Notes: a model not told the origin generated them from the sequence alone. DNA of 64,000 nucleotides from Desulfitobacterium sp050251735 (GCA_050251735.1 JBFWMF010000011.1:1-64000), one strand, 5' to 3'. Positions 1-8,132 are shown, numbered from the stretch's first letter. Numbers and translations: made by a program.

Positions 1-243
1 TCAGTCTGATACACGGACTTGGAAGTACCAATCCCTGGACGACCTTAACCGGCACTTTAATTATACCACTATTTAGGACCCAGTTTTCATTGATTGTGGT
101 GAGAGGCACTATCATGATTGTCTGATAAGCAAAGCACAGTGGGAGGCTGTCCGGAAGAATAGTGACCTATAAGAGGTGTTTAAGCTACTGGACCCAGTGA
201 AGAGCTTTTTAATGATCAGCGGTGCAGCTGCATGATAGACTGA
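1..243. other. Unassigned stretch, possibly a structured RNA
   Basis: No convincing gene is visible on either strand. Plus-strand frame 2 has three short open segments broken by in-frame stops at 74-76 and 170-172, which could be a decayed coding end but match nothing I recognise. TCAGTCT at 1-7 is complementary to AGACTGA at 237-243, and the stretch runs directly into a strong hairpin terminator at 255-288, as an independently transcribed RNA of about 250 nt would. I do not see hallmarks of tmRNA, RNase P RNA, SRP RNA or a T-box. An RNA role is only inferred. Confidence 0.2.
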
Positions 244-254
244 TACGTATATGT

Positions 255-288
255 AAAGAATCCCCTGAAAATTATCAGGGGATTCTTT
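255..288. terminator. Bidirectional rho-independent terminator
   Basis: Two 14-bp arms (255-268 and 275-288) pair perfectly around a 6-nt loop, with an A-rich left and T-rich right side, so it can work in both directions. It lies 6 nt after the stop of the minus-strand sigma factor gene and also ends the unassigned plus-strand stretch. Confidence 0.85.
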
Positions 289-293
289 ATTAG

Positions 294-923
294 TTATCCT
301 GCGACTTGCCGTTCACGATACGCAGCAACTTTACGTCGTATCCTTTGAATAGCATTATCCAAGGACTTTGAGTTTAAACCGAGATGCTGTGTAATCTCAC
401 GTTGTTTCATACCTATAAGGTAGTGACAACGAAAGACCTTAAGCTCTAAATCAGAAAACCCTTTCATGAGCCCCTGCAAGAAAAGTCGTGTCTCATCCAA
501 AGCAATAATTCTCTTCTCAGGGTCATCATCGTTGGTTACAAAATCGATGAAGCTATCCAACTTATCATCACTTAACTCATTATTCAAGGAAAAGGCTTCG
601 TTGAGATTTATGTGTTTTTGCCTGTTATGCGCTCGCAGGCTGTCGATGAGCTTCCTTTTAATAACCATACGCACAAAATGCAGAAAAGGAATATCGGAAT
701 CCGAATCATAAGAATTAATCGCTTTATAGATAGCAATTCGTCCTTCTTGAATCAAGTCTTCATATTCAGCCCGATGTAGAAAATACTTATAAGCAATTTT
801 TCGAATTTCAGGTTCATAATATTCTATAACCCAATTTAGTGAATCTTGATCTCCAGAGCGTGCTGCTTCAAGTTGGTTATCGATGTTAGTTAAAACTTGC
901 TTGTTTGAAGCTATAACGCTCAT
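294..923 (-). CDS. SigH-like RNA polymerase sigma-70 family factor
   Basis: 209-residue sigma factor that should direct RNA polymerase to a specific promoter set. Region 2 is visible in EDLIQEGRIAIYKAI and the following FVRMVIKRKLID and RAHNRQKHI segments. Region 4 is the C-terminal helix-turn-helix ending in KSLDNAIQRIRRKV, closely like the end of Bacillus SigH (Spo0H). The region 2 wording (RQKHI, then LN) also recalls SigH rather than ECF factors. A TAAGGAG motif abuts the ATG with no spacer, which is unusually tight, so the true start may differ slightly. An inverted repeat lies just upstream. The canonical sigH usually sits near ribosomal genes, so this may be a paralogue. Confidence 0.85.
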   Translation of the reverse strand: MSVIASNKQVLTNIDNQLEAARSGDQDSLNWVIEYYEPEIRKIAYKYFLHRAEYEDLIQEGRIAIYKAINSYDSDSDIPFLHFVRMVIKRKLIDSLRAHNRQKHINLNEAFSLNNELSDDKLDSFIDFVTNDDDPEKRIIALDETRLFLQGLMKGFSDLELKVFRCHYLIGMKQREITQHLGLNSKSLDNAIQRIRRKVAAYRERQVAG

Positions 924-936
924 CTCCTTATCAAAG

Positions 937-962
937 ATTTAGACTCAATAATAAGTCTAAAT
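937..962 (-). repeat. Inverted repeat in the leader of the sigma factor gene
   Basis: ATTTAGACT (937-945) and AGTCTAAAT (954-962) form perfect 9-bp arms around an 8-nt spacer, 14-39 nt upstream of the sigma factor ATG and next to its Shine-Dalgarno site. There is no T-tract typical of a terminator, so an operator or a translation-control hairpin is more likely. Function is inferred. Confidence 0.5.
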
Positions 963-1033
963 AATTTGCGGTTCTTTGACAAGGTACATATTTTGGACAG
1001 TTATCCAATTCGTACTATTTTTAAACCGAAGAT

Positions 1034-1498
1034 TTATTTAATCAAATTTAATAAATTGACTGTTTCAATAGCTGTAATAGCGGCATCATAGCCTTTATTG
1101 CCACCTTTGGAGCCTGATCTTTCAATAGCCTGTTCAATGGTGTCCGTAGTTAATACCCCAAAAACTACTGGGATTTTAGCCTCTAATCCCACATGAGCGA
1201 CACCTTTGCTGACCTCAGCACTGACGAAGTCAAAATGAGGGGTAGCTCCACGAATCACTGCTCCTAAGCAGATCACCGCATCGTATTTTTTGGTTTCAGC
1301 CATTTTTTGAGCAACCAATGGGATCTCGAAGGCCCCAGGGACCCATGCGATTTCAATATCTTCTTCAACAGCGCCATGACGTATAAGTCCGTCAAGAGCT
1401 CCGCCTACTAATTTATTGGTGATAAATTCATTAAAACGCGCGGCGACAATCCCAAATTTCGATCCTTCGACAACCAGTTTACCTTCATAAGTCATCAT
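1034..1498 (-). CDS. ribH: 6,7-dimethyl-8-ribityllumazine synthase
   Basis: Condenses 5-amino-6-ribitylaminouracil with 3,4-dihydroxy-2-butanone 4-phosphate to lumazine, the penultimate riboflavin step; normally a cytosolic 60-mer. At 154 residues it has the usual length. Family motifs are visible: FGIVAARFNEFIT near the N-terminus, WVPGAFEIP, and GAVIRGATPHFDFV, which holds the catalytic-site His. It is the last gene of the ribD-ribE-ribBA-ribH operon, 45 nt after ribBA. Two consecutive ATG codons (1498 and 1495) follow an AAGGA site; the first is used here. Confidence 0.97.
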   Translation of the reverse strand: MMTYEGKLVVEGSKFGIVAARFNEFITNKLVGGALDGLIRHGAVEEDIEIAWVPGAFEIPLVAQKMAETKKYDAVICLGAVIRGATPHFDFVSAEVSKGVAHVGLEAKIPVVFGVLTTDTIEQAIERSGSKGGNKGYDAAITAIETVNLLNLIK

Positions 1499-1543
1499 AT
1501 TTCTTCATCCTTTCTTAATTGACAATACACTCTTATCTTAATT

Positions 1544-2752
1544 TTAGTGAACGCTAGGTAAAAAGTGTCCCATTTTGGTCTTCTTGGTATGCATGTAATA
1601 CTCATTTTCAGGCTTCACAGGCATTTCCATGGGAACACGTTCAACGATTTCCAGTCCATATCCTTCTAAACCGACAATTTTGCGTGGATTGTTAGTCATT
1701 AAGCGCACCCTTTGAATTCCAAGGTCCACAAGGATTTGAGCTCCCACGCCATAGTCTCTAAGGTCGGCAGGGAAGCCTAAGGCAAGATTAGCTTCTACGG
1801 TATCTTTTCCTTCTTCCTGGAGCTTATATGCTTTGAGCTTATTTAATAAGCCAATTCCCCGACCTTCTTGTCGCATATAGAGCAATACGCCCCGACCTTC
1901 TTTTTCAATAAGTTCAATTGCTGCTGCCAACTGGTCTCCACAATCACAGCGCCGGGAATGAAACACATCACCGGTTAAGCACTCAGAATGAACGCGAACC
2001 AGTACGGGGTCTCCGTTTTGTACATCACCTTTGACCAAGGCAACATGCTCTTGTCCATCGAGCAAACTCCGGTAACCAACAGCCTCGAAGTCACCGAAAT
2101 CAGTGGGGAGTTGAATGTCAACGACACGTTCTATCAGCTTTTCCTTTTTACGTCTGAAGCGAATCAATTCTTTAATGGTGATGATCTTCAGCTCATGTTT
2201 CTTGACGAATTCCATGAGATCAGGCACACGAGCCATCGATCCGTCTTCCTTCATGATCTCGCAAATAACACCTGCCGGCTCAAAACCTGCTAAGCGAGCC
2301 AGATCAACAGCTCCTTCCGTATGTCCTGCCCGAACCAGTACCCCACCTTCACGTGCTTTGAGAGGGAAGATATGGCCCGGCCGATGGAGGTCCTCAGGTC
2401 GACTTTGAGGGTCGGTTAAGATATTAACTGTATTAGCGCGCTCAAAGGCCGAGATCCCAGTGGTGCAGTTACAGCCATCAACACTGACTGTAAAGGCAGT
2501 CCCGTGGGGATCCGTATTATGGGTCACCATAGGGTCAAGATTCAAGGCTTGGATACGCTCTGCTGTCATGGGTACACAGATTAGGCCGCGGCCATAGGTC
2601 GCCATAAAGTTGATTGCTTCCGGCGTGACTTTTTCGGCAGCCATCAACAAATCTCCTTCGTTTTCTCTTTCTTCGTCATCAACGACTACGATCATTTTAC
2701 CTGCGCGAATGTCCTCGATAGCTTCCTCGACGGTATTGAACTGAAAATCCAT
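1544..2752 (-). CDS. ribBA: Bifunctional DHBP synthase / GTP cyclohydrolase II
   Basis: Makes both riboflavin precursors: the N-terminal half (about 1-200) converts ribulose 5-phosphate to 3,4-dihydroxy-2-butanone 4-phosphate (DDEERENEGDL metal/substrate motif), and the C-terminal half opens GTP. Zinc ligands of the cyclohydrolase are visible in ECLTGDVFHSRRCDCGDQL, followed by RQEGRGIGL. The natural length is about 400 residues and this start gives 402. An in-frame GTG nine bases upstream lies inside the Shine-Dalgarno site AGGAGTG, so ATG at 2752 is preferred. Confidence 0.97.
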   Translation of the reverse strand: MDFQFNTVEEAIEDIRAGKMIVVVDDEERENEGDLLMAAEKVTPEAINFMATYGRGLICVPMTAERIQALNLDPMVTHNTDPHGTAFTVSVDGCNCTTGISAFERANTVNILTDPQSRPEDLHRPGHIFPLKAREGGVLVRAGHTEGAVDLARLAGFEPAGVICEIMKEDGSMARVPDLMEFVKKHELKIITIKELIRFRRKKEKLIERVVDIQLPTDFGDFEAVGYRSLLDGQEHVALVKGDVQNGDPVLVRVHSECLTGDVFHSRRCDCGDQLAAAIELIEKEGRGVLLYMRQEGRGIGLLNKLKAYKLQEEGKDTVEANLALGFPADLRDYGVGAQILVDLGIQRVRLMTNNPRKIVGLEGYGLEIVERVPMEMPVKPENEYYMHTKKTKMGHFLPSVH

Positions 2753-2781
2753 TTCTATCACTCCTATTTATACATTCTTTT

Positions 2782-3426
2782 CTATAGGAATCCATGTTCT
2801 GCTAAAAAGTTCATGGATAAATCCTTTGGGGGGGAATCATTTTTCTCTAAAAACCTTGCTACGTATTTTCCAATCAGATCAGTCTCTAGATTGACCATAT
2901 CACCAACTCCCTTAAAACCTAAGGTCGTTTCTTGGCGAGTGTGGGGAATTAAGGATACTGTAAAACCTTGGGGCAGGACATCGACCACTGTAAGGGATAT
3001 ACCATCAATTGAAATCGAGCCTTTAGGTAAAATGTACTTCAAAAGAGCAGGGGAGGCTTTTATCTCAAAAACTCGGGCGATCCCGACCGGGGTAATTCTC
3101 GAAATGGTTCCAACCCCATCCACATGACCGCTTACCATATGGCCTCCCAAGCGGGTCGAAAGTTGCAGGGCTCGTTCTAAGTTGACCCTAGTTCCGCGCC
3201 CACATTCCTTGAGATTGGTTTTATTGAGGGTTTCGGACATGACATCTACTGTAAACAGCTGACCTTGCATTTTTACCACTGTTAAACAAATGCCGTTAAC
3301 AGCAATACTATCCCCGATCTGAGTTCCTGCCAAGACATGAGGCCCTTCAATGGTAAGCTGGGCAGAGTCCGGTAGAACCCTTAAATCCGTTACTTTACCC
3401 AATTCTTCAATAATACCTGTAAACAT
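2782..3426 (-). CDS. ribE: Riboflavin synthase, alpha subunit
   Basis: Dismutates two 6,7-dimethyl-8-ribityllumazine molecules to riboflavin and the pyrimidine precursor. The protein (214 residues) begins with the diagnostic MFTGIIEELG and shows the two tandem lumazine-binding barrels, each with a GDSIAVNGICLTV- or GSISIDGISLTV-type motif. The open frame reaches a GTG at 3435, but that codon is part of the GAGGTG ribosome-binding site, so ATG at 3426 is the start. It lies 22 nt after ribD and 29 nt before ribBA in the riboflavin operon. Confidence 0.96.
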   Translation of the reverse strand: MFTGIIEELGKVTDLRVLPDSAQLTIEGPHVLAGTQIGDSIAVNGICLTVVKMQGQLFTVDVMSETLNKTNLKECGRGTRVNLERALQLSTRLGGHMVSGHVDGVGTISRITPVGIARVFEIKASPALLKYILPKGSISIDGISLTVVDVLPQGFTVSLIPHTRQETTLGFKGVGDMVNLETDLIGKYVARFLEKNDSPPKDLSMNFLAEHGFL

Positions 3427-3448
3427 ATGTTTCACCTCGCATATCCAT

Positions 3449-4546
3449 TCAGCTTGTATACTTTACCTTAGCCCGGACTCGGAGATCTCCAGTAGAGAGA
3501 TCGGTCTCTAAGAACTCCAGGGGAATAGCTTGAGACATCATAGGCAACTCGAGTCCGCTAAGAGGGGAGGGACCTTTACCACCAATGAGTTTGGGAGCAT
3601 AAATGAATTCAATTTCGTCAACAAGCTGTGCTTGTATAAGTGAACCGGCTAATTTTCCTCCACCCTCTAACAATATGGAGTTCCAACCCCTTTTTACAAT
3701 ATCCCGTAACAAGTATTCATAGGGAACATAACGGGGAGTATTGTATTTCCAAACCTCAACATTCTCTAAGCCCCGGAAGAAATCATATTGCTCCGGAGGA
3801 GCAGCGTCAGTGGTAGCAATGATGCATGGCGCCGAACAAGATGAGGTGAAAATGGCCGCATTGTGAGGTATCTTCAGCTCACCGTCTATGATCAAGCGAA
3901 CAGGGTCACGGCCTTCACAAATCCGGCAATTCAGGGCAGGATTATCATGGTTAACGGTTTCGCTGCCGACCATGATCACATCGAATTGATTGCGTAATTG
4001 ATGGACATAGGCGCGAGATCCCTCATTGGTAACCCATTTAGAGTCGCCCGATTCTGTAGCTATTTTTCCATCAAGTGTTAGAGCCGATTTGTAGAGAACA
4101 AAGGGTAGTTTTGTTTTAATCGCTTTTAAAAATCCTTTGTTTAAGTTTCTGGCTTCATCCTCCTTGAGTCCGACCTCCACTTGAATACCTGCTTCACGCA
4201 AACGAGTAATGCCACGGCCACCTACTAAAGGGTTAGGATCCGCCATAGCCACCACGACTTTTTTTATCCCTGCCTCAATCAGTGCGTCAGCACAAGGAGG
4301 GGTTTTGCCAAAGTGCGAACATGGCTCTAAGGTAACATAGGCGGTTGCTCCTTGGGCATTCGTGCCTGCCGCCCTGAGAGCATGAACCTCTGCGTGAGGG
4401 GTGCCTGCTTTTTGATGATATCCTTCGCCCACAATTCCTCCATTATTGACAATAACACAGCCAACTAAAGGGTTAGGACTGGTTCTGCCGACGGCTTGAG
4501 CCGCCAATTGCAGAGCTTTTGACATATAAATTTGATCTTGTTCCAA
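3449..4546 (-). CDS. ribD: Bifunctional pyrimidine deaminase / reductase RibD
   Basis: Second and third steps of riboflavin synthesis after GTP ring opening. The N-terminal deaminase zinc site is HAEVHALRAAG plus PCSHFGKTPPCADAL; the C-terminal reductase domain covers about residues 145-360. The frame is open to 4645, but that would run through the riboswitch terminator region and adds a non-homologous tail. TTG at 4546, preceded at good distance by GGTGG, gives 365 residues and starts just before YMSKALQLA, as in the family. It is the first gene of the riboflavin operon and is controlled by the upstream FMN riboswitch. Confidence 0.95.
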   Translation of the reverse strand: MEQDQIYMSKALQLAAQAVGRTSPNPLVGCVIVNNGGIVGEGYHQKAGTPHAEVHALRAAGTNAQGATAYVTLEPCSHFGKTPPCADALIEAGIKKVVVAMADPNPLVGGRGITRLREAGIQVEVGLKEDEARNLNKGFLKAIKTKLPFVLYKSALTLDGKIATESGDSKWVTNEGSRAYVHQLRNQFDVIMVGSETVNHDNPALNCRICEGRDPVRLIIDGELKIPHNAAIFTSSCSAPCIIATTDAAPPEQYDFFRGLENVEVWKYNTPRYVPYEYLLRDIVKRGWNSILLEGGGKLAGSLIQAQLVDEIEFIYAPKLIGGKGPSPLSGLELPMMSQAIPLEFLETDLSTGDLRVRAKVKYTS

Positions 4547-4600
4547 GTGATCACCACCGTTTCGGAGACTAATCTTAAGTAGCTTTCCATAAAAGCATAT

Positions 4601-4628
4601 AAAAAACCCCAGAGTAACTCCTCTGGGG
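4601..4628 (-). terminator. Riboswitch-controlled terminator before ribD
   Basis: On the minus strand CCCCAGAG and CTCTGGGG pair around a 6-nt loop and are followed by six T residues (4601-4606). It sits between the FMN aptamer and the ribD start, so it is the expression platform. Its 5' arm is also complementary to the CTCTGGGG at the 5' edge of the aptamer, which gives a plausible antiterminator when FMN is absent. Confidence 0.9.
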
Positions 4629-4667
4629 TACAAAATTTGCAACAAAAGAATAGTGCATAAGCACTTT

Positions 4668-4780
4668 CATTTCCTCTTATCATCCAGACTTTACTGTCGG
4701 CTCTGGAATTACACCAGATCTGCCATATGGCTCGCGGGCTTGACCGCCGGTATGGAATTTCACCAATCCCCAGAGGTATT
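4668..4780 (-). promoter_or_regulatory. FMN riboswitch (RFN element)
   Basis: Read on the minus strand, the segment holds the canonical RFN blocks in order: GGTGAAATTCC, ACCGGCGGT, AGCCCGCGAGCC, CAGATCTGGTG, ATTCCAGAGCCGACAGT and AAGTCTGGATG, closed by CCTCT at the 5' end and AGAGG at the 3' end. Established family behaviour is to bind flavin mononucleotide and turn off riboflavin genes. The platform here is transcriptional, through the terminator at 4601-4628. Confidence 0.97.
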
Positions 4781-4826
4781 CAATTACTCTATATATATTA
4801 CTCTAACCTATGAACAATTTCAACCC

Positions 4827-5378
4827 CTAGGTTGATTCTCTATCAGGATTAAGGAAGGTATACTCTTCCCGCAGCAATCCCATGAGAATGGCATCGTGAT
4901 ACTCTCCTAAAACGAAACGCGCTTGTCTTAACCTACCTTCAGTCTTAAAGCCAAGTTTTTCGTAGGCTTTTTGGGCGCGAAGATTTCCATCCCATAAATC
5001 CAGGCTCAAACGATTAAGATTCCATTGATAAAATAAGTAGTCAAGAAGGACTTTCAAGGCATCAGTACCATACCCACGCCCCCAATAGTCTTTTTCACCA
5101 ATAATGATGAAGAGGACGGCCGAACGCGCAGGGTGATTAATATCCCGAAAGCCAGTCGTTCCGATGGGCTCATGCTCCTCATTAAGAATGATATAACGGC
5201 CGCTATCCTTTTGTGGGGTGAAAAAACGTTCTTCTATATCCTCTTCATTGAACATTGTGCTTAAAGGCCAAGCACCATTAGCCCAATAATTAACTTCTTG
5301 GTCATTATACCATTTTTGGTAGATAGGAATATCATCGGTAGCCAATGGGCGAAGATAGATTTTTTTTCCTTGCAGCAC
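4827..5378 (-). CDS. GNAT family N-acetyltransferase (RimJ/RimL-like)
   Basis: Acetyl-CoA-dependent acetyltransferase of the GNAT fold. IYLRPLATDDIP at the N-terminus, WGRGYGTDA (the acetyl-CoA pyrophosphate-binding loop) and NLRAQKAYEKLGF near the C-terminus are typical of the RimJ/RimL type; the substrate could be a protein N-terminus or a small amine and cannot be told. The frame extends to 5489, but GTG at 5378 is preceded by a strong GGGGGGAT site and starts where homology begins, giving 183 residues. It lies upstream of the FMN riboswitch on the same strand and is a separate function. Confidence 0.85.
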   Translation of the reverse strand: MLQGKKIYLRPLATDDIPIYQKWYNDQEVNYWANGAWPLSTMFNEEDIEERFFTPQKDSGRYIILNEEHEPIGTTGFRDINHPARSAVLFIIIGEKDYWGRGYGTDALKVLLDYLFYQWNLNRLSLDLWDGNLRAQKAYEKLGFKTEGRLRQARFVLGEYHDAILMGLLREEYTFLNPDREST

Positions 5379-5530
5379 GTTCAATCCCCCCAGAAATTTT
5401 TTGCTAATAATGTGGTTTCCTTCACCAATCTCTGTATTAAGATAATGCGAAATATGATAGCTAAAAAAATATATAAAAAGCGTGTCCATAATCCTTAAGT
5501 GGATAGTACACGCTACGAAAGTCTATTCAA

Positions 5531-5607
5531 TGGTCGGGGCGACAGGATTCGAACCTGCGGCCTCTTGGTCCCGAACCAAGCACGCTACCAAACTGCGCTA
5601 CGCCCCG
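5531..5607 (-). tRNA. tRNA-Pro (anticodon CGG)
   Basis: The minus strand folds into a full cloverleaf: 7-bp acceptor stem CGGGGCG/CGCCCCG, D-arm, anticodon stem CTTGG/CCAAG around loop TTCGGGA (anticodon CGG), and T-arm with TTCGAAT. The 3' ACCA is encoded in the DNA. It has its own promoter upstream at 5625-5653. Confidence 0.97.
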
Positions 5608-5624
5608 TTAATCGAACGCTTTAT

Positions 5625-5653
5625 AATATATCAAAATGCTCACAAACTGTCAA
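5625..5653 (-). promoter_or_regulatory. Promoter of tRNA-Pro
   Basis: On the minus strand TTGACA (5653-5648) and TATATT (5630-5625) are separated by exactly 17 nt, a near-perfect vegetative promoter. The -10 box ends 17 nt before the mature tRNA 5' end at 5607. Confidence 0.8.
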
Positions 5654-5777
5654 GCTACAACGGAGTAATGGTACTTTACTCTTTTGTTGATTGGCTGTTG
5701 ATTTTCCGATATACTTAATCATATATAGCCGAAAACAATTATAGAGATATAAAAACGAAAAAGCGGGGGAGAAAGAT

Positions 5778-6632
5778 TTGCGAAAAACCGCAATCATTAT
5801 GGATTCAACGGGGTATTTAACTTCAGATATTATAAATGATTATAATATTCGTGTTGTAACCCTGAACGTTAATATTGGCGATGAAACTTTTAAGGAAATC
5901 GAATTATCCAATTCGGTTTTTTTCACAAAACTGGAAAATATCTCAGGATTCTCAACCACTTCACAACCTTCGGTGGGTTCATTTATGGAAGCCTATCAGG
6001 CTGCGCTCGCCGATGGTTATGAAGAGATAATTAGTATTCATCTATCCCAGAAAATTAGCGGCACCTACTCTTCGGCTAACATAGCCAAGGATTTACTAGA
6101 AAACGCTAATATTCATATCTTTGATTCTGAATCCTCTGCCCTTGGCTTAGGACTACTAGCTTGGGCGGCAGCCGACTGGGCTAGGGAAGGGCTGAATGCA
6201 CAAGAAATTTTGTCAAGACTTCCAGCCTTAAGATCGCAATGTGAGCTTTATTTTATTGTGGATACTTTAGAATATCTGCACCGAGGTGGAAGAATCGGTG
6301 GTGCTTCAGCACTTTTTGGAACCTTACTGCAGATTAAGCCCATTCTTTATTTCAATGAAGAAGGTATTATTGATGTCTTTGAAAAAGTTCGTTCGAAAAA
6401 CAAGGCGTTGCTAAGGGTCTATGCCGAACTTGATCGAGCCATGTCTTCTAAAGAAAATTACCGAATCGCTGTAATTCACGTCGGTGCACCATCAGAAGCA
6501 GCGGTCATGGCAAAGGACCTTAAGGAAAAATTCCCTGGCCAAGATGTACGGATTTTCGAAGCAGGGCCTGTTATCGCTACCCATGTCGGACCCGGGGCAT
6601 TAGGCCTAGCGTTTCATCCTTGGCCTAATTGA
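5778..6632 (+). CDS. DegV family fatty-acid-binding protein
   Basis: 284-residue DegV (FakB-like) protein. The family binds a fatty acid and, with the FakA kinase, delivers it for phosphorylation to acyl phosphate. The N-terminal IIMDSTGYLT segment, the SQPSVGSF loop, the IHLSQKISGTYSSA motif (conserved Ser/Thr that contact the carboxylate), the YLHRGGRIGG motif and the terminal HVGPGALGLAF are all present. TTG at 5778 follows a GGGGGAG site. It is transcribed divergently from tRNA-Pro. A second member lies at 58415-59260, so the organism may have several binding proteins with different acyl preference. Confidence 0.92.
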   Translation: MRKTAIIMDSTGYLTSDIINDYNIRVVTLNVNIGDETFKEIELSNSVFFTKLENISGFSTTSQPSVGSFMEAYQAALADGYEEIISIHLSQKISGTYSSANIAKDLLENANIHIFDSESSALGLGLLAWAAADWAREGLNAQEILSRLPALRSQCELYFIVDTLEYLHRGGRIGGASALFGTLLQIKPILYFNEEGIIDVFEKVRSKNKALLRVYAELDRAMSSKENYRIAVIHVGAPSEAAVMAKDLKEKFPGQDVRIFEAGPVIATHVGPGALGLAFHPWPN

Positions 6633-6746
6633 TTTTCATAACAACAAAACTAGGGATTTATCAGTCTATTTCCAATACTTTGAGCTGAGTATAAGCTTAA
6701 GAATCGGTGGGATGATAGAGTGGGGAACATTATGGAGGTGTTGACT

Positions 6747-6935
6747 ATGCTCAAAATCCCGCGCGATTTATTTTCACAAGAGAAAAAACCTGAAAATATC
6801 AATACCGAAAGCTTGACTTCTGTCCTCGAAGACATTTCTGAGGCTAAATTCCCCCAAACCTCTATTGAAGATATTGGTTGGGTGACGAATGTCATTGAGC
6901 CAACTCAACAACGAGGGCCTTCAGAAAGTCCTTAA
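6747..6935 (+). CDS. Small protein of unknown function (62 aa)
   Basis: I do not recognise this protein. ATG at 6747 sits 6 nt after a perfect GGAGGTG site; the frame opens earlier, but that earlier start overlaps the ribosome-binding site. The 62 residues are polar and acidic with no membrane segment, no Cys and no obvious motif. It follows the DegV gene by 114 nt and is closed by a strong terminator at 6987-7030, so it is probably a real transcribed unit. Confidence 0.6.
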   Translation: MLKIPRDLFSQEKKPENINTESLTSVLEDISEAKFPQTSIEDIGWVTNVIEPTQQRGPSESP

Positions 6936-6986
6936 GCTAATTCTATTCTTTAGAAAATATTAGTTACATGCGCTGATTTTGATTTA

Positions 6987-7030
6987 AGCCATCTCATGCC
7001 TTTTTAGGACGAGATGGCTTTCTTATTTTA
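6987..7030 (+). terminator. Rho-independent terminator
   Basis: AGCCATCTC and GAGATGGCT pair around a loop and are followed by a T-rich run (TTCTTATTTTA). It ends the small ORF transcript. Confidence 0.88.
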
Positions 7031-7364
7031 CTTTCCGAGATCTAAATTTTTAAGCTCAGCAATTTGTGATAAATTCCTGAATATTAAAATTTTATATTCT
7101 TTAGAAATTTAGGAAGGAATTACAAAAGGAGTAGGGAATACTTAGTTAATTAGAGCAATATTTCACAATCCGATACATGGGAATTGTAGTATTCTTATAT
7201 TTAACATAATTTTCAGAATTATTGAAGGAATTCAGGTAATTATGAAGAATACACTATAGAGTTGTTTTTTGTCATGTAAAAAACCTAATCTGTATATAGT
7301 GTAAACATGTGGGAAAAAAGCCGTTGTGAAATCAGGCACGACATTGTTGTAGGAGATGAAATCA
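7031..7364 (+). promoter_or_regulatory. Leader region of the acs operon with a candidate promoter
   Basis: This 334-nt AT-rich stretch has no gene. TTGTCA (7269-7274) and TATATA (7293-7298), 18 nt apart, form a reasonable vegetative promoter about 60 nt upstream of cooC. The long remaining upstream part could hold activator or repressor sites, but I find no clear palindrome. AGGAG at 7351-7355 is the ribosome-binding site of cooC. Confidence 0.45.
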
Positions 7365-8132
7365 ATGAAAATTGCAATCACGGGTAAAGGTGGAGTGGGC
7401 AAGACAACATTTGCAGCAAATTTAGCTTTTTTTTTAGCAGAGCAAGGGATAAGAGTTCTGGCGGTTGATGCAGATCCTGATGCAAGTCTAGGTACTGTCT
7501 TAGGGATTTCCGAAGATGTTCTCGCAGAATTGAAGCCCATCGTGGATATGAAGGATCTTATTGAACAACGTATGGGAGGAAGTGGTGCTTTTTATCCGCT
7601 TAATCCGCAAGTCGATGATATTCTCGATGATTATTCAATTCAAGTTGGACCGATTCGTTTCTTTAAAATGGGGAATGTCAAAGGAGGCGGGACGTCCTGT
7701 TATTGCAAAGAAAACAGCTTCTTACACGCCTTAGTAAATTCTTTAATTCTTTCTGAACAAGATACCGTCATCTTAGATATGGGTGCAGGTATTGAGCAAC
7801 TTACCCGAGGAACTGCCCAAGGGGTGGATCTCTTAGTTATAGTAACTGAAGCTAGCACAGTCAGTGCTCATACGGTAAGGGTAATCCAGAAACTGGCGCA
7901 AGAACTGAGGATCCCGCAGGTTACTGTGGTAGGAAACAAGGTTCGTTCTAAAAAGGACGAGGATTTTCTCCGGGCTCAGTTTTCAGACCAGGAGCTCATC
8001 GGTTTTGTCCCCTTTAGCGAAGAACTGCTTGATATGTCTATCCATACAGATCATACTTCCTTTCCCAAAGTTGCTCCAGGTTCTCAACTAGAATCTATCT
8101 ATAGAAATTTATTAGAGAGGAGAGAGTTATAA
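7365..8132 (+). CDS. cooC: CODH nickel-insertion ATPase CooC
   Basis: MinD/ParA-type ATPase that helps insert nickel into the C-cluster of carbon monoxide dehydrogenase. The deviant Walker A motif GKGGVGKTTFAANLA begins a few residues from the N-terminus; VDADPDASLG follows, and a Cys-x-Cys pair in TSCYCKEN matches the metal/dimer site of CooC. ILDMGAGIEQLTRGTA is the switch/Walker B region. ATG at 7365 is chosen because the in-frame ATG at 7356 abuts the AGGAG site. It is the first gene of the acs operon, 64 nt before acsA; the length (255) suits the family. Confidence 0.92.
   Translation: MKIAITGKGGVGKTTFAANLAFFLAEQGIRVLAVDADPDASLGTVLGISEDVLAELKPIVDMKDLIEQRMGGSGAFYPLNPQVDDILDDYSIQVGPIRFFKMGNVKGGGTSCYCKENSFLHALVNSLILSEQDTVILDMGAGIEQLTRGTAQGVDLLVIVTEASTVSAHTVRVIQKLAQELRIPQVTVVGNKVRSKKDEDFLRAQFSDQELIGFVPFSEELLDMSIHTDHTSFPKVAPGSQLESIYRNLLERREL

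Noticed and set aside
1..243. tmRNA, RNase P RNA, SRP RNA or T-box leader
   Set aside because: None of their conserved core sequences is present; I keep only a weak unassigned call.
466..711. Plus-strand 81-residue open frame over the sigma factor gene
   Set aside because: It is the shadow of the SigH-like gene on the other strand, with no ribosome site and no sensible protein.
1988..2408. Plus-strand open frames inside ribBA
   Set aside because: They lie fully within a strongly conserved gene on the other strand and have no Shine-Dalgarno site.
4547..4645. N-terminal extension of RibD
   Set aside because: It would be translated from the riboswitch terminator segment and has no family match; TTG 4546 has the ribosome site.
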